From Consotaella aegiceratis (GTDB taxonomy: Bacteria; Pseudomonadota; Alphaproteobacteria; Rhizobiales; Rhizobiaceae): a DNA stretch of 64,000 nt. Both the position numbers and the translations under genes were made by a program. The stretch is taken from contig NZ_JAZHFT010000004.1 of NCBI RefSeq assembly GCF_036541425.1, forward strand, positions 124,001 through 188,000, given 5' to 3'. Positions 1 to 8,827 of this stretch are shown here, piece after piece; position 1 is the first letter of the stretch, and every line of letters starts with the position of its first letter. The notes below the pieces were generated by a model that saw only the letters and a program-made list of their open reading frames with translations, was not told the DNA's origin and made no database searches.

Positions 1-80
1 AGAACCGCCCTCCCCGCGATCAAAAGCAGCATTCGAATCCGGCATCAGCGCCCCGTTCCAACATTACGAACGAGAGACGC

Positions 81-2282
81 ATGACTGCCACACCAAGACT
101 GACCGCCCAGAAGATCGCCGCATACTGCCGCCAGCGGGCGGCTCCGGTGCTGACGCCGGAGGAGACGGAAGCGATCCGCGCCTATCTAGCGGATCTTCTC
201 GCCGTGCGGGCTTTTCCGCCCTACCGCGGACGTTGGATCGACGTCGTCCCCATCGCTGAGACGACGGGGATAGCACCGGCGAGCCTGCTTGCTGCTCGAA
301 ACCATCTTCAGCCGGTCTTCGATGCCCTCTGCCGGGCGTTGGCCGCTCCGGAACAGAAGGCAGAACCGGTACAGAAGCCGCGTCCGGCCACTCGTCGCAA
401 GCCGGGGCGAAAGCCGCGACCGATCGTTCAATATCCCGACCCCATCCAACCGGCCTCGGAAGATCCGGAGGACTTCGCGGCAGCGTTACGTCTTCAGATC
501 GAGCGGCATGGTGAAACCGCCCACTATCTCCATCGGGCGATTGCCGATACCGGAATCGCCTTCGAACCACAGACGATCTCCAATTGGTGCAAAGGCGCCT
601 CGGCGCCACGGACCGTGAAGAGCCTCGAGGTGCTGAAGCAGATCGAGGAGCGCTATCGGCTCCCCGACGGATACTTCGGGGCGAAGCTCCCCCGGCGAAA
701 CCACGCCGTTCGCGGTCACATGCTGGCGGACATCCCAGCCTCGGAACGGCGGCGGCTCGCCTGGCATCTGCCAGACGATTTCTCTCGCCGGTCCGCCGCC
801 GAGCAGATCGAAATCCTCACCTGGGTCCGCACGGTCGTCATCAGCGGCAGCACCGAGTACCGGCGCTTCCAGGCCGCCGCGATGAAGCAGCGCTATGCTA
901 TCCGCTTCCGCAATTTCGACGGTACGCGGCGCCGCTGGAACCTGAAACCGACCTCTCTGTCGAATGGCGTCGTCGACGCTCCGGCTCGGCTACAGAGGGA
1001 AATGGACGACCTTCTGAGATTCAAGACGGCGACGCTGACGACATTCGGCTTCCATCGGAACGGTGTTTGGAATCCGGAAACCGCGGCGCAGAAGATCGAA
1101 CACTTCGGACTGATGTTCGGCGCCCTCGCCGCATCTCGTGACGGCGAGATCGCAGGCTTCGGCGTCGACCTCGCCTCGCTCTCCTTCGGCATCTTCGTCT
1201 TCCCCGCCGTGTGGGACTGGTATCTGCAGTGGCGCGAGCAAAGACGCGGCTTCTACACCCAGTGGGAAGTCGACATGCTAAGTATCGTTCTCGGCCTGGT
1301 GCGGGAAAACACGGGCTGGCTGCGACAGACGCCACGGCTGGCCGAACACCTGACGCCGATTCCGGGCCTCGTCTCGAAAATCGACATTGCGGAGGCCCAG
1401 AGCGACTGGAACGCGGCCTGCGACGCCATGCATCGACACGGGCGTAGTCGAATTAAGGAGATCGAGCGCGTCGCCCGCGTTCACCGCGATCCGTTCGAGC
1501 CCATCCTTCCGATTCTGGAGGCCAAGAGCCCGGTCGGCGAATATCGGAAGATCACCGAGGAGATCCTCCGGCTGATGCCCGACGAGCGCCGATATCCGCG
1601 AGCTGCCGCCGAGGCTGTGCGGTCCTTCCTGATGCTCCGCCTCGGCCTCCATCTCGGCCTTCGCCAGAAAAACCTGAGGGAGCTTCTCGTCTGCCCGCTC
1701 GGGCGCCTTCCCACCGGTGAGCGCCGCCTGGAGGAGCTGCGTCGCGGTGAGCTTCGATGGAATTCTCGCGAGGCCGGATGGGAGGTGCTGATTCCGTCCG
1801 TGGCCTTCAAGAACGCCAACTCGTCCTTCTTCGGCTCCAAGCCGTTCCGGCTGATTCTGCCCGATCTTGGCAGCCTCTACGACATGATCTCCACCTACAT
1901 CGTGCGTCACCGACATCGCCTTGTCGGCCCTGCTAAGGATCCCGGCACCTTTTTCGTCAAGACGGTGAAAATGCGCAGTGCGAACGCCGCGTATGACCAG
2001 AACACGTTCTACGAGGCCTGGCGCCTGACGATCCAGCGATACGGGATCTACAATCCCTATACCGGCAACGGGGTGATCAAAGGACTCCTGCCGCACGGCC
2101 CGCACAACGTCCGCGACGTGCTGGCGACGCACATCCTGAAGCAGACTGGGTCCTACGAACAGGCGAGCTACGCCATTCAGGACACTCCGGAGATGGTCGC
2201 CCAGCACTACGGCCGGTTCCTTCCGCAGGACAAGGCCGAGATCGCCGCGCAGATCCTGAACCGGGTCTGGGAAGCAGCTTAG
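81..2282 (+). CDS. large tyrosine recombinase (site-specific integrase)
   Basis: 733-residue protein whose C-terminal third looks like a tyrosine recombinase catalytic domain. An arginine in the box I position is at about R528 (within HLGLRQKNL). The HxxR motif is H675-R678 (PHNVRD) and the probable nucleophile is Y710 (QHYGRF). The usual His/Trp between HxxR and the tyrosine appears to be Asp (AIQD). The first 450 residues are not recognised and contain a basic linker around residues 95-120. At over 700 residues it is far larger than typical phage or ICE integrases (about 400). The start at 81 is the first ATG in the frame. A strong hairpin follows the stop codon directly. It may mobilise this element or a neighbouring island; which one cannot be told from the window. 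Confidence 0.8.
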   Translation: MTATPRLTAQKIAAYCRQRAAPVLTPEETEAIRAYLADLLAVRAFPPYRGRWIDVVPIAETTGIAPASLLAARNHLQPVFDALCRALAAPEQKAEPVQKPRPATRRKPGRKPRPIVQYPDPIQPASEDPEDFAAALRLQIERHGETAHYLHRAIADTGIAFEPQTISNWCKGASAPRTVKSLEVLKQIEERYRLPDGYFGAKLPRRNHAVRGHMLADIPASERRRLAWHLPDDFSRRSAAEQIEILTWVRTVVISGSTEYRRFQAAAMKQRYAIRFRNFDGTRRRWNLKPTSLSNGVVDAPARLQREMDDLLRFKTATLTTFGFHRNGVWNPETAAQKIEHFGLMFGALAASRDGEIAGFGVDLASLSFGIFVFPAVWDWYLQWREQRRGFYTQWEVDMLSIVLGLVRENTGWLRQTPRLAEHLTPIPGLVSKIDIAEAQSDWNAACDAMHRHGRSRIKEIERVARVHRDPFEPILPILEAKSPVGEYRKITEEILRLMPDERRYPRAAAEAVRSFLMLRLGLHLGLRQKNLRELLVCPLGRLPTGERRLEELRRGELRWNSREAGWEVLIPSVAFKNANSSFFGSKPFRLILPDLGSLYDMISTYIVRHRHRLVGPAKDPGTFFVKTVKMRSANAAYDQNTFYEAWRLTIQRYGIYNPYTGNGVIKGLLPHGPHNVRDVLATHILKQTGSYEQASYAIQDTPEMVAQHYGRFLPQDKAEIAAQILNRVWEAA

Positions 2283-2285
2283 GAG

Positions 2286-2316
2286 ATTTCCCCGGCGTTT
2301 TTCGCGCCGGGGAAAT
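2286..2316 (+). terminator. hairpin after the integrase gene
   Basis: A perfect 12-bp stem (ATTTCCCCGGCG paired with CGCCGGGGAAAT) encloses a 7-nt loop, four bases after the integrase stop codon. There is no T-run after the stem, so it is a terminator-like hairpin rather than a textbook intrinsic terminator. Confidence 0.6.
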
Positions 2317-2681
2317 TCAAGGATCTATGGTGATCGGGTTTAACCTGTGCACTCTCCTCCAATCCTACAGGTGTCACTCGATAGTATTCGTCCATCGTCG
2401 TACCGAAATACGCCAAAGTCGTTCTAATGCTCGCTATTTTCGAACTCGTTACTTACAAATACTGATATTCACTGCTCGCCTGAGAGGCTCGACACCCAGC
2501 GGCGCCACAGCATCCGTCTGCACAGTGAATCCGAGAAGATATAACGGGCCATAAAATAGTGGCGGATGACGACAAACCGGCCCCATCTGCTACCCTACGT
2601 TGATTCGATTGTCTCTGCTCATTCTGGGTTTTCGCGATACCAACGCGGTCTCATCGTGCACGAAATTTCCTGGAGGACCTC
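2317..2681. other. intergenic region without a convincing gene
   Basis: About 365 bases of lower GC than the flanks. Short open frames are present but have no recognisable product or ribosome binding site. The end of the region carries a good Shine-Dalgarno sequence (TGGAGGACC) before the ATG at 2682. No attachment-site repeat was recognised. Confidence 0.5.
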
Positions 2682-3968
2682 ATGCGCCTTTGGCTCCCAT
2701 TGTTTGCATCTCTCGTACTGCTATCCCTACCGACAATTGTGCACGGAGCAGGTTTTTCTGTCGGACAACAAGTTGTTCTCCGGGCGAGTAATGCACTGGG
2801 TGTACCGCTGCACCGCAAGGCGCAAAACAGCCTGTTCGGCCGAGGCGAAGATGGCTCGCTGGGCAAAATCACGGAAGTCGCGCATGGCGGTAAGTGGCTC
2901 CACGTTCAGATTGAACATGGAGCCATTGCTTGGATTGTCTCTAAGTACCTCGAAAGTGCATCAGACGAAGCAATGCCGATCACGCCTTCGGATGCCAGCG
3001 AACAGCTCGTCGGCCCTTTCTCGTCTCGAGCGAGTTGCGAACGTGCTGTGCAGAGCGGAGCTCGGTTCGAGCCGAAAGATCACAGCCAAATCCGTATCGC
3101 GACCTGGAACATTCGATGGTTTCCCATTGGGGATCCCCACGATAGCGGTAAAGAAACTGATTTGGCCTGGCTCGCTTGTGCGATCGCCTATCTCGAGCCC
3201 GACGTCGTCGCCCTGCAAGAAATCACGGCCGGACCAGAGGCCAATGTTGCCTGGGCGGTTGTCACCGACGGTGTACAGAAGCTGGTGGGTGGCGACTGGC
3301 GCGTCGACCTGCAGGAATGCGGTGGCGAGAGCTCACAGCATGTCGGCTTTCTCTACAATTCTAGGAGGGTGACACTGAGCGGAACTCGTGACATCTGGGA
3401 GATGAATGGCGCGGCCAAGGATCCACTCAACCCTTGTGCTGGAAATTTGCGCCCTGGACGCGCCGCTTACGTCCGGAAGGTTGGCACCGGAGCCGACTTT
3501 CATCTTGTTGCTGTTCATGCGGATTCTGGAACTTCCGAACGCGACTACAATCATCGCCAGGAAGCGATTGGACGCCTTGGCGCTCTTTTCGATGATCTTC
3601 AGCAGGATGTTTCCGACTCCGACATGGTTGTGCTCGGCGACTTTAATACGATGGGCGCGCAAGACATTATGAGCGGGCCCGCTGAAATCGACCGCCTTCG
3701 CCAACACGTCCGGACTGAAGCGCCAGGGTTTCGGCTCATCGACAATCCCCTACACTGTTCGGAATACTTCGATGGCGCCTGCAGCTGGCTAGACCAAGTT
3801 ATCGTCACCGAGTCTATGGAGGAAGTTCGGGAAACAAAAATTGCCGTGAGCGGCTACTGCGCCATGCTGGAAGGTAGGCCATTCGGTAGTGCGGAGCCAG
3901 CCGCGTACAAGGCTCTCTCGGATCATTGCCCGATCGTCGTCGACGTGCTGGATCAGGACCTTGACTGA
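2682..3968 (+). CDS. secreted SH3-like plus endonuclease/exonuclease/phosphatase family protein
   Basis: 428 residues. The N-terminus is a classic signal peptide (hydrophobic core LPLFASLVLLSLP, likely cleavage after VHGA), so the product is exported. Residues about 25-90 resemble a bacterial SH3 domain ending in WIVSKYLE. From about residue 138 there is an endonuclease/exonuclease/phosphatase (EEP) fold with its key motifs in order: ATWNIRWF (metal-binding Asn), VALQEI (Glu), LGDFNT (Asp/Asn) and SDHCP (catalytic His). All expected catalytic residues are visible, so it is probably an active metal-dependent phosphodiesterase or nuclease. Substrate unknown. The surrounding DNA has lower GC than the ICE backbone, suggesting cargo. 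The start is supported by TGGAGGACC upstream. Confidence 0.8.
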   Translation: MRLWLPLFASLVLLSLPTIVHGAGFSVGQQVVLRASNALGVPLHRKAQNSLFGRGEDGSLGKITEVAHGGKWLHVQIEHGAIAWIVSKYLESASDEAMPITPSDASEQLVGPFSSRASCERAVQSGARFEPKDHSQIRIATWNIRWFPIGDPHDSGKETDLAWLACAIAYLEPDVVALQEITAGPEANVAWAVVTDGVQKLVGGDWRVDLQECGGESSQHVGFLYNSRRVTLSGTRDIWEMNGAAKDPLNPCAGNLRPGRAAYVRKVGTGADFHLVAVHADSGTSERDYNHRQEAIGRLGALFDDLQQDVSDSDMVVLGDFNTMGAQDIMSGPAEIDRLRQHVRTEAPGFRLIDNPLHCSEYFDGACSWLDQVIVTESMEEVRETKIAVSGYCAMLEGRPFGSAEPAAYKALSDHCPIVVDVLDQDLD

Positions 3969-4200
3969 CCCTCTATCAAGAGTCCCGTATTATCCCAATA
4001 TTCCGGGGCCCTCGCGCCAATCGCGTCAGAGCCCACAAAAGCCGTTAAAGGTCGCTCGCAGCATTGTCGCACCGGGCGCGGGGCCGGCCCGCTGCGCAGG
4101 CCGTCAGCTTCTAGTCACTGGCAGGTGTGAAATCCATTCTGTCTGGTAACAGCGCGCATGCTTTGCTGCTGAGAGAGCAAGAGGTTGGCTGAGATTTCCG

Positions 4201-4242
4201 TGACGGGTTGGAAGCCAGAGAGAGGGTCTCCGGCGCCCGTCA
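4201..4242 (+). promoter_or_regulatory. leader inverted repeat before the DUF932 gene
   Basis: TGACGGG (4201-4207) and CCCGTCA (4236-4242) form a 7-bp inverted repeat with a 28-nt loop, 12 bases before the ATG at 4255. It could fold in the mRNA leader or bind a regulator; no function is shown. The 286-bp gap upstream (3969-4254) holds no gene that I recognise. Confidence 0.3.
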
Positions 4243-4254
4243 TGGAGATGTCAG

Positions 4255-5457
4255 ATGACCCAGGTGGAGATTCTGAGCGGCGCTGGCGGCGAGCGCGGCA
4301 ATGGCGGCTACAAGGTGGATGCGAGCCGCGGCGGAACGAGCGGCCGCGTGTCGTCGGAGTGGTTCTCGCGGCCCGCGGACGAACGCTATCTGTCGCTGTC
4401 GGAGCTTTATGCTGCCGTGCGCGGCCGGACCGACCACAGTCGCACGAGGACGGTCGAGAGTGCTGCCATTCGCGTCGAGGCTAGCCGCGAAGATCCCGAG
4501 CGCCTGGCGCTGATGCTGCCGGATGCAGAGACGCCGGTTGCGCCCACCCATTGGAGTTTTGGCCAGCTTTCGAGTCTCGTCGGCGCTCCGGCGGCCTATC
4601 TGCGCCAGCTTCCCGCGCCGCTCGCCGGCATCAACCTGCAATATGGCCTGACCTCGCACCGCGCCGAGCAAGTGAAGACGCTGGAGATCGAAGATGGCCG
4701 CGTCGAGCTGCGCGCCGTCACCGGCCCCGACTACGGCCGCATCTTCGACCATGAGTTGGTCGAGGCGGTGCAGCGGATCGCCGGCAACGGCACCGGCGAC
4801 ACGCGATGGAAGGTGCCGGGCGTGCTCGACTGGTCGACCGGCATCTACAATCCCCGCGTCGACATTACCCAGGACACGACAACGCTCTATGCCTCGGACC
4901 GCGACGTCTTCCTGTTCCTTGTCGACGATCTCAATCCCATTGAAGCAGGTCGGCTGCCGGATGGCTCGCCCGACCTCTACTTCCGGGGCTTCTACTGCTG
5001 GAACTCGGAGGTCGGCGCCAAGACGCTCGGTATTGCGAGCTTCTATCTCCGGGCGGTCTGCCAGAACCGCAATCTTTGGGGCGTGGAAGATTTCCAGGAG
5101 ATCACCATCCGCCATTCGAAGTATGCCGCCTCGCGCTTTGCCCATGAGGCGGCGCCGGCACTGACCCGCTTCGCCAACTCCTCGCCCATGCCCTTCGTCA
5201 ACGGCATTAAGGCGGCGCGCGAGACGGTCGTCGCCCGCAGCGACGAGGATCGCACCGACTTCCTGCGCAAGCGCGGCTTCTCCAAGGGCGAGACCGCGAA
5301 GATCATCGAGACGGTGCTCGCGGAGGAAGGCCGCAAGCCGGAAAGCGTGTTCGACTTCGTGCAAGGCATCACCGCCGTCGCGCGCGACAAGCCGCACCAG
5401 GATGCCCGGCTCGACATGGAAGCGCGGGCAAAGAAGCTGCTCGACCGAGCGGCGTGA
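4255..5457 (+). CDS. DUF932 domain-containing protein
   Basis: 400-residue protein resembling the DUF932 family, which is common on plasmids, ICEs and phages of Alphaproteobacteria and often annotated as phage/plasmid-like protein. The DUF932 core is about residues 90-330. It includes the passage around SFGQLSSLVGAP that precedes the conserved body and a central block around ITQDTTTLYASDRDVFLF. No catalytic motif is known for the family; a role in element maintenance or anti-restriction has been suggested but is not established. It is the first gene of the typical rhizobial ICE backbone (DUF932, ParB-like, TOPRIM, DUF2493, DUF736). The start is chosen because the family-like sequence begins shortly after this ATG and GGAGATGTCAG lies just upstream. 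Confidence 0.8.
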   Translation: MTQVEILSGAGGERGNGGYKVDASRGGTSGRVSSEWFSRPADERYLSLSELYAAVRGRTDHSRTRTVESAAIRVEASREDPERLALMLPDAETPVAPTHWSFGQLSSLVGAPAAYLRQLPAPLAGINLQYGLTSHRAEQVKTLEIEDGRVELRAVTGPDYGRIFDHELVEAVQRIAGNGTGDTRWKVPGVLDWSTGIYNPRVDITQDTTTLYASDRDVFLFLVDDLNPIEAGRLPDGSPDLYFRGFYCWNSEVGAKTLGIASFYLRAVCQNRNLWGVEDFQEITIRHSKYAASRFAHEAAPALTRFANSSPMPFVNGIKAARETVVARSDEDRTDFLRKRGFSKGETAKIIETVLAEEGRKPESVFDFVQGITAVARDKPHQDARLDMEARAKKLLDRAA

Positions 5458-5586
5458 CGGTGCCGATGCCGGAGACGCGGAATGCCGTGTCTCCGGCTTT
5501 GCCGCTCAGCGTTCGTGAGTCGGTCTGCTTTCCGGCCCAACCAGACGGCCGACGACCTTGATAGCTTCGGCTCACGACATCATGTA

Positions 5587-5604
5587 TGCTGTTGTCCTAC
5601 AGCA
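5587..5604. promoter_or_regulatory. possible operator of the toxin-antitoxin operon
   Basis: TGCTGT and ACAGCA form a 6-bp inverted repeat separated by TGTCCT, 16 bases before the antitoxin ATG. DUF1778/GNAT modules are usually autorepressed by binding palindromes in this position. The assignment here is inference. Confidence 0.4.
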
Positions 5605-5619
5605 CTTCGGAGCATCGCC

Positions 5620-5886
5620 ATGGCCAATCTCGCACCAGTGAGCGTCCGCATCTCGGCCCGCGAGCGCGAGCTTCTCGAAGCGGCGGCCGAGCAGTCCCGC
5701 ACAAACTTGAGCGACTTCATCCGCCGCAAGGCGGTGGAGGCGGCCGAACTCGACCTCGTCCACCAGAACCGCGTAGTCATCCCCGCAGCCGAATGGGAGA
5801 AGGTTGAGGCGTGGGCGGCAAGCCCGGCCAAGGATGTGCCGGGTCTCAGCGATCTCGCCAAGACCGCGCCGGCATGGCGCGACTGA
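5620..5886 (+). CDS. DUF1778 (TacA-like) antitoxin
   Basis: 88 residues. The N-terminal half (VSVRISARERELLEAAAE, then SDFIRRKAVEAAE) is a ribbon-helix-helix DNA-binding domain of the DUF1778/TacA type. The C-terminal tail around WEKVEAWAASPA is the toxin-neutralising peptide region in this family. The ATG at 5620 is chosen over an upstream start in the same frame because the family sequence begins here and a putative operator lies just before it. It overlaps the downstream acetyltransferase by 13 bases, the usual coupled antitoxin-toxin arrangement. Expected role: neutralise the toxin and repress the operon. It probably stabilises the ICE. Confidence 0.85.
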   Translation: MANLAPVSVRISARERELLEAAAEQSRTNLSDFIRRKAVEAAELDLVHQNRVVIPAAEWEKVEAWAASPAKDVPGLSDLAKTAPAWRD

Positions 5887-6389
5887 AACCGCCGCGGCCG
5901 CTCGACGAAAGCGACGATCGCGAGAGCTTCGACTGCGGCCGCGAATCCATGAACCAGTGGTTCCGGCGTCATGCCTGGCGCAATCAGCAGCTCGGCGTCT
6001 CCCGGACCACGGTGCTTCAAGACAGCGAAAGCGGCGCCATCGCCGGCTATGTCACGTTGAGCACCGGGCAGATCGAGCGCGAGTTCCTGCCCAAGGCGGC
6101 GCAGCGCAACAAGCCGGACCCGATCCCGATCTTCTTGCTTGGCCAGCTCGCCGTCGACCGGCGATTTCAGGGCGCTGGCGTTGCCCGATCGCTGCTGTTC
6201 TATGCCCTGACGACGTCGGTTCTGGTGTCCCGGCAGATCGGCAGCTTTGGCGTTCTCACTCATCCGCTCGACGACGAGGTCCGCGGCTTCTATCGCCGTT
6301 TCGGCTTCGAGGAGCTTCCCGGCGATCCGCGACACGCCATGATCGTCCGCATCAAGGACCTTGAGCGGAATGGCTTTGGCGCAAGCTGA
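5874..6389 (+). CDS. GNAT-family TacT-like toxin
   Basis: 171 residues of the GNAT acetyltransferase fold. The N-terminus has the TacT-like SFDCGRESMNQWFRRHAW block. Acetyl-CoA-binding motif A is RRFQGAGVARSLLF. The family tyrosine lies in VRGFYRRFGFEEL. TacT toxins acetylate charged aminoacyl-tRNAs and so stop translation; this is family knowledge and the substrate here is untested. The start at 5874 lies inside the antitoxin reading frame (ATG overlapping its last 13 bases), giving translational coupling. As part of an ICE backbone it likely acts as an addiction module. Confidence 0.85.
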   Translation: MARLKPPRPLDESDDRESFDCGRESMNQWFRRHAWRNQQLGVSRTTVLQDSESGAIAGYVTLSTGQIEREFLPKAAQRNKPDPIPIFLLGQLAVDRRFQGAGVARSLLFYALTTSVLVSRQIGSFGVLTHPLDDEVRGFYRRFGFEELPGDPRHAMIVRIKDLERNGFGAS

Positions 6390-6570
6390 AAGCCGCTGGT
6401 CTGGAGCGCTTTCAGCCACCCAGACCGCCGCTCCAGCTTCGTCGTTGCCGCCTTCTCGACCACCATTGCCGTGGCGCTGCCCTCCCAAAGGAAAAGGGCG
6501 GCGCTTCGCTTCGTGACGAGTTTCCCGTTCGAGAGAAAGGCTCTCGGCGCTCGTCGCGGAGCATCCCACC

Positions 6571-8730
6571 ATGGCCAGTGCCGTTCGCAAGATTTCTCTG
6601 TCGTCCTCGCGCGACATCCTCTTCAACAAGCTCGTGCTCAGCCAGTCGAACGTCCGGCGCATCAAGGCCGGCGTCTCGATCGAGGAGCTCGCCGAGGACA
6701 TTGCCCGGCGCGGTCTGCTGCAGGGCCTCAGTGTCCGCGCCGTCGTCGATGCCGATGGCGCCGAGACCGGGCTCTATGAGATTCCCGCCGGCGGGCGCCG
6801 TTATCGCGCGCTGGAGCTGCTGGTCAGGCAGAAGCGGCTGGCGAAGACCGCACCGGTGCCGTGCATCATCCGCGAGGCCGGCACCGAGATCGCGGCCGAG
6901 GAGGATTCGCTCGCCGAGAACGTCCAGCGCGCGCCGCTGCATCCGCTCGACCAGTTCCGAGCGTTCCTCGCCCTTCGCGAGAAGGGTCAGTCGGAAGAGG
7001 AGATCGCTGCCGCCTTCTTCGTCTCCGTCAACGTCGTCAAGCAGCGGCTGAAGCTCGCCTCGGTCTCGCCGAAGCTCCTCGACGTCTATGCCGAGGACGG
7101 CATGACGCTCGCGCAGCTGGAGGCGTTCTCCGTCTCCGGTGATCACGAGCGCCAGGAACAAGTGTTCGAGCGGTTGCAGCATGCCTATGACAAGCAGCCC
7201 TACACCATCCGCCGAATGCTGACCGAGGGCGCGGTGCGCGCCTCCGACAAGCGGGCGCAGTTCGTCGGTCTCGAAGCCTATGTCGAGGCCGGCGGCACGG
7301 TGCTGCGCGATCTCTTCCAGGGTGACGACGGCGGTTGGCTGCAGGATGTCGCCCTCGTCGACCGGCTGGTCACCGAGAAGCTCGCGACGGAAGCCGAGGC
7401 GATTTCCGCCGAGGGCTGGAAGTGGATCGAGGTCGCACCCGACTTTGCCTATGGCCACACCTTCGGCCTGCGCCAGCTGCGCGGCGAACCCGTGACGCTG
7501 ACAGCCGATGAGGAAGCAGCGCGGGGCGCCCTCCAGGCGGAATACGATCGCCTGACGGAGGAGCACTCCAATGCCGACGAGCTTCCCGAGGCGGTCGATG
7601 AGCGGCTCGGCGAACTGGAGACGGCACTGGAAGCCTTCGAGACCCGGCCGCCGGCCTTCGAGTCCGACGTGGTCGCAAGTGCCGGCGCGTTCGTCAGCAT
7701 CGGCTATGACGGCACGCTGCGCGTCGAGCGTGGTTTCGTTCGTCCCGAGGACGAGCGGCCCGTCGAACCGGAAGTGGCTCCGGCCGATGCGGAGAACGCC
7801 GACGGCGTGGCTGCGATCGGCGACGCTGACAGTGCGGCCGCCACGGTCGAGCCTTCGTCGCCATCCCCAGAACCAGAGGAAGATGAAGGCCTGACGCCGA
7901 TCTCCGATCGGTTGATCACGGAGCTGACGGCGCATCGAACGCTGGCCTTGCGCCAAGCGCTGGGAGAACGTCCGGACGTCGCCTTCCTTGCCGCCCTGCA
8001 TGCGCTGACGCTGAAGGTGTTCTACGCCTATGGCCTCGACAGCTGCCTGGAGCTCGATCTCAAGAGCGCCGGCTTCGGCATTCAGGTGCCCGGCCTTGCC
8101 GACAGCACTTCGGCCGAGGCGATCCGCATCCGGCACGAGGACTGGGCGAAGGCTCTGCCGAAGGAGCCCGTCGAACTCTGGGATGCGCTGCAGGCCTTCG
8201 ACGCCGACAGCCGCTCGGTGCTATTCGCCCATGTCGTCTCCCTGTCGGTCAATGCGACCCATGAGACCTGGAACAGGCGGCCGCGAGCGCTCATCCATGC
8301 TGACCTGTTGGCCGCGTCCGTCGATCTCGACATGGCGGCGGCGGGCTGGACGCCGACGGTGGAAAGCTTCCTCGGCCGCGTCACCAAGGCCCGCATTCTC
8401 CAGGCCGTCGCGGAAGCGAAGGGCCAGCGCGCCGCCGATCGCATCGCCCATCTGAAGAAGGGCGACATGGCATCCGAAGCCGAGATGCTGCTGGCCGGCA
8501 CACGCTGGTTGCCGGAGCCCCTGCGCACGCCGGGTCATGAACCGACACAGGTCAAGAGCGACGCCGAAGGCACCAGCGCCGGTGAGTACGTCGACATCAC
8601 CGATGCAGCGGAGCCGGATGCAGCCATCGAGGAAACGGCGGCGGGCGACGGCGAAACGGCCGTGGGCGAAGAAGACGGTCTCGCCGACACTGACGAAGCC
8701 GACGCGGTCCGAACCATCGCCGCCGAATAG
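6571..8730 (+). CDS. ParB/RepB/Spo0J-family partition-like protein
   Basis: 719 residues. The N-terminal ParB/sulfiredoxin-like domain (about 1-115) has the expected sequence: SQSNVRRIK, then IPAGGRRYRALELL, then the ENVQRAPLHPLDQ box. A helix-turn-helix region follows (about 125-200, around SEEEIAAAFFVSVNVVKQRLKLA). The long C-terminal half is variable and acidic (residues 400-440 rich in Glu, Ala and Pro). It is more than twice the length of chromosomal ParB (about 300 residues), as is usual for the ICE/plasmid version next to DUF932 and TOPRIM proteins. No cognate ParA gene is visible in the window. It may bind DNA for element maintenance or regulation; true partition activity is uncertain. 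Confidence 0.85.
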   Translation: MASAVRKISLSSSRDILFNKLVLSQSNVRRIKAGVSIEELAEDIARRGLLQGLSVRAVVDADGAETGLYEIPAGGRRYRALELLVRQKRLAKTAPVPCIIREAGTEIAAEEDSLAENVQRAPLHPLDQFRAFLALREKGQSEEEIAAAFFVSVNVVKQRLKLASVSPKLLDVYAEDGMTLAQLEAFSVSGDHERQEQVFERLQHAYDKQPYTIRRMLTEGAVRASDKRAQFVGLEAYVEAGGTVLRDLFQGDDGGWLQDVALVDRLVTEKLATEAEAISAEGWKWIEVAPDFAYGHTFGLRQLRGEPVTLTADEEAARGALQAEYDRLTEEHSNADELPEAVDERLGELETALEAFETRPPAFESDVVASAGAFVSIGYDGTLRVERGFVRPEDERPVEPEVAPADAENADGVAAIGDADSAAATVEPSSPSPEPEEDEGLTPISDRLITELTAHRTLALRQALGERPDVAFLAALHALTLKVFYAYGLDSCLELDLKSAGFGIQVPGLADSTSAEAIRIRHEDWAKALPKEPVELWDALQAFDADSRSVLFAHVVSLSVNATHETWNRRPRALIHADLLAASVDLDMAAAGWTPTVESFLGRVTKARILQAVAEAKGQRAADRIAHLKKGDMASEAEMLLAGTRWLPEPLRTPGHEPTQVKSDAEGTSAGEYVDITDAAEPDAAIEETAAGDGETAVGEEDGLADTDEADAVRTIAAE

Positions 8731-8827
8731 CTCACCGCGATCCAGTCTTGCCGGCCCGTCGGTCGGAGCCTTCGCGATGTGTTTCGTGGAGCTCCGCCGG
8801 CGGGCCTTTCCTTTGGAGGACCCCATC

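Noticed and set aside
1..60. T-loop-like ATTCGAATCC near the window start as the end of a tRNA (possible attachment site)
   Set aside because: The 3' acceptor stem and CCA context cannot be paired and the 5' part is outside the window.
2327..2554. Small frame after the integrase as a gene
   Set aside because: Unusual amino-acid composition, no ribosome binding site and no family match.
6412..8136. 574-codon open frame antisense to the ParB-like gene
   Set aside because: Shadow of the real gene; composition is biased and no domain is recognisable.
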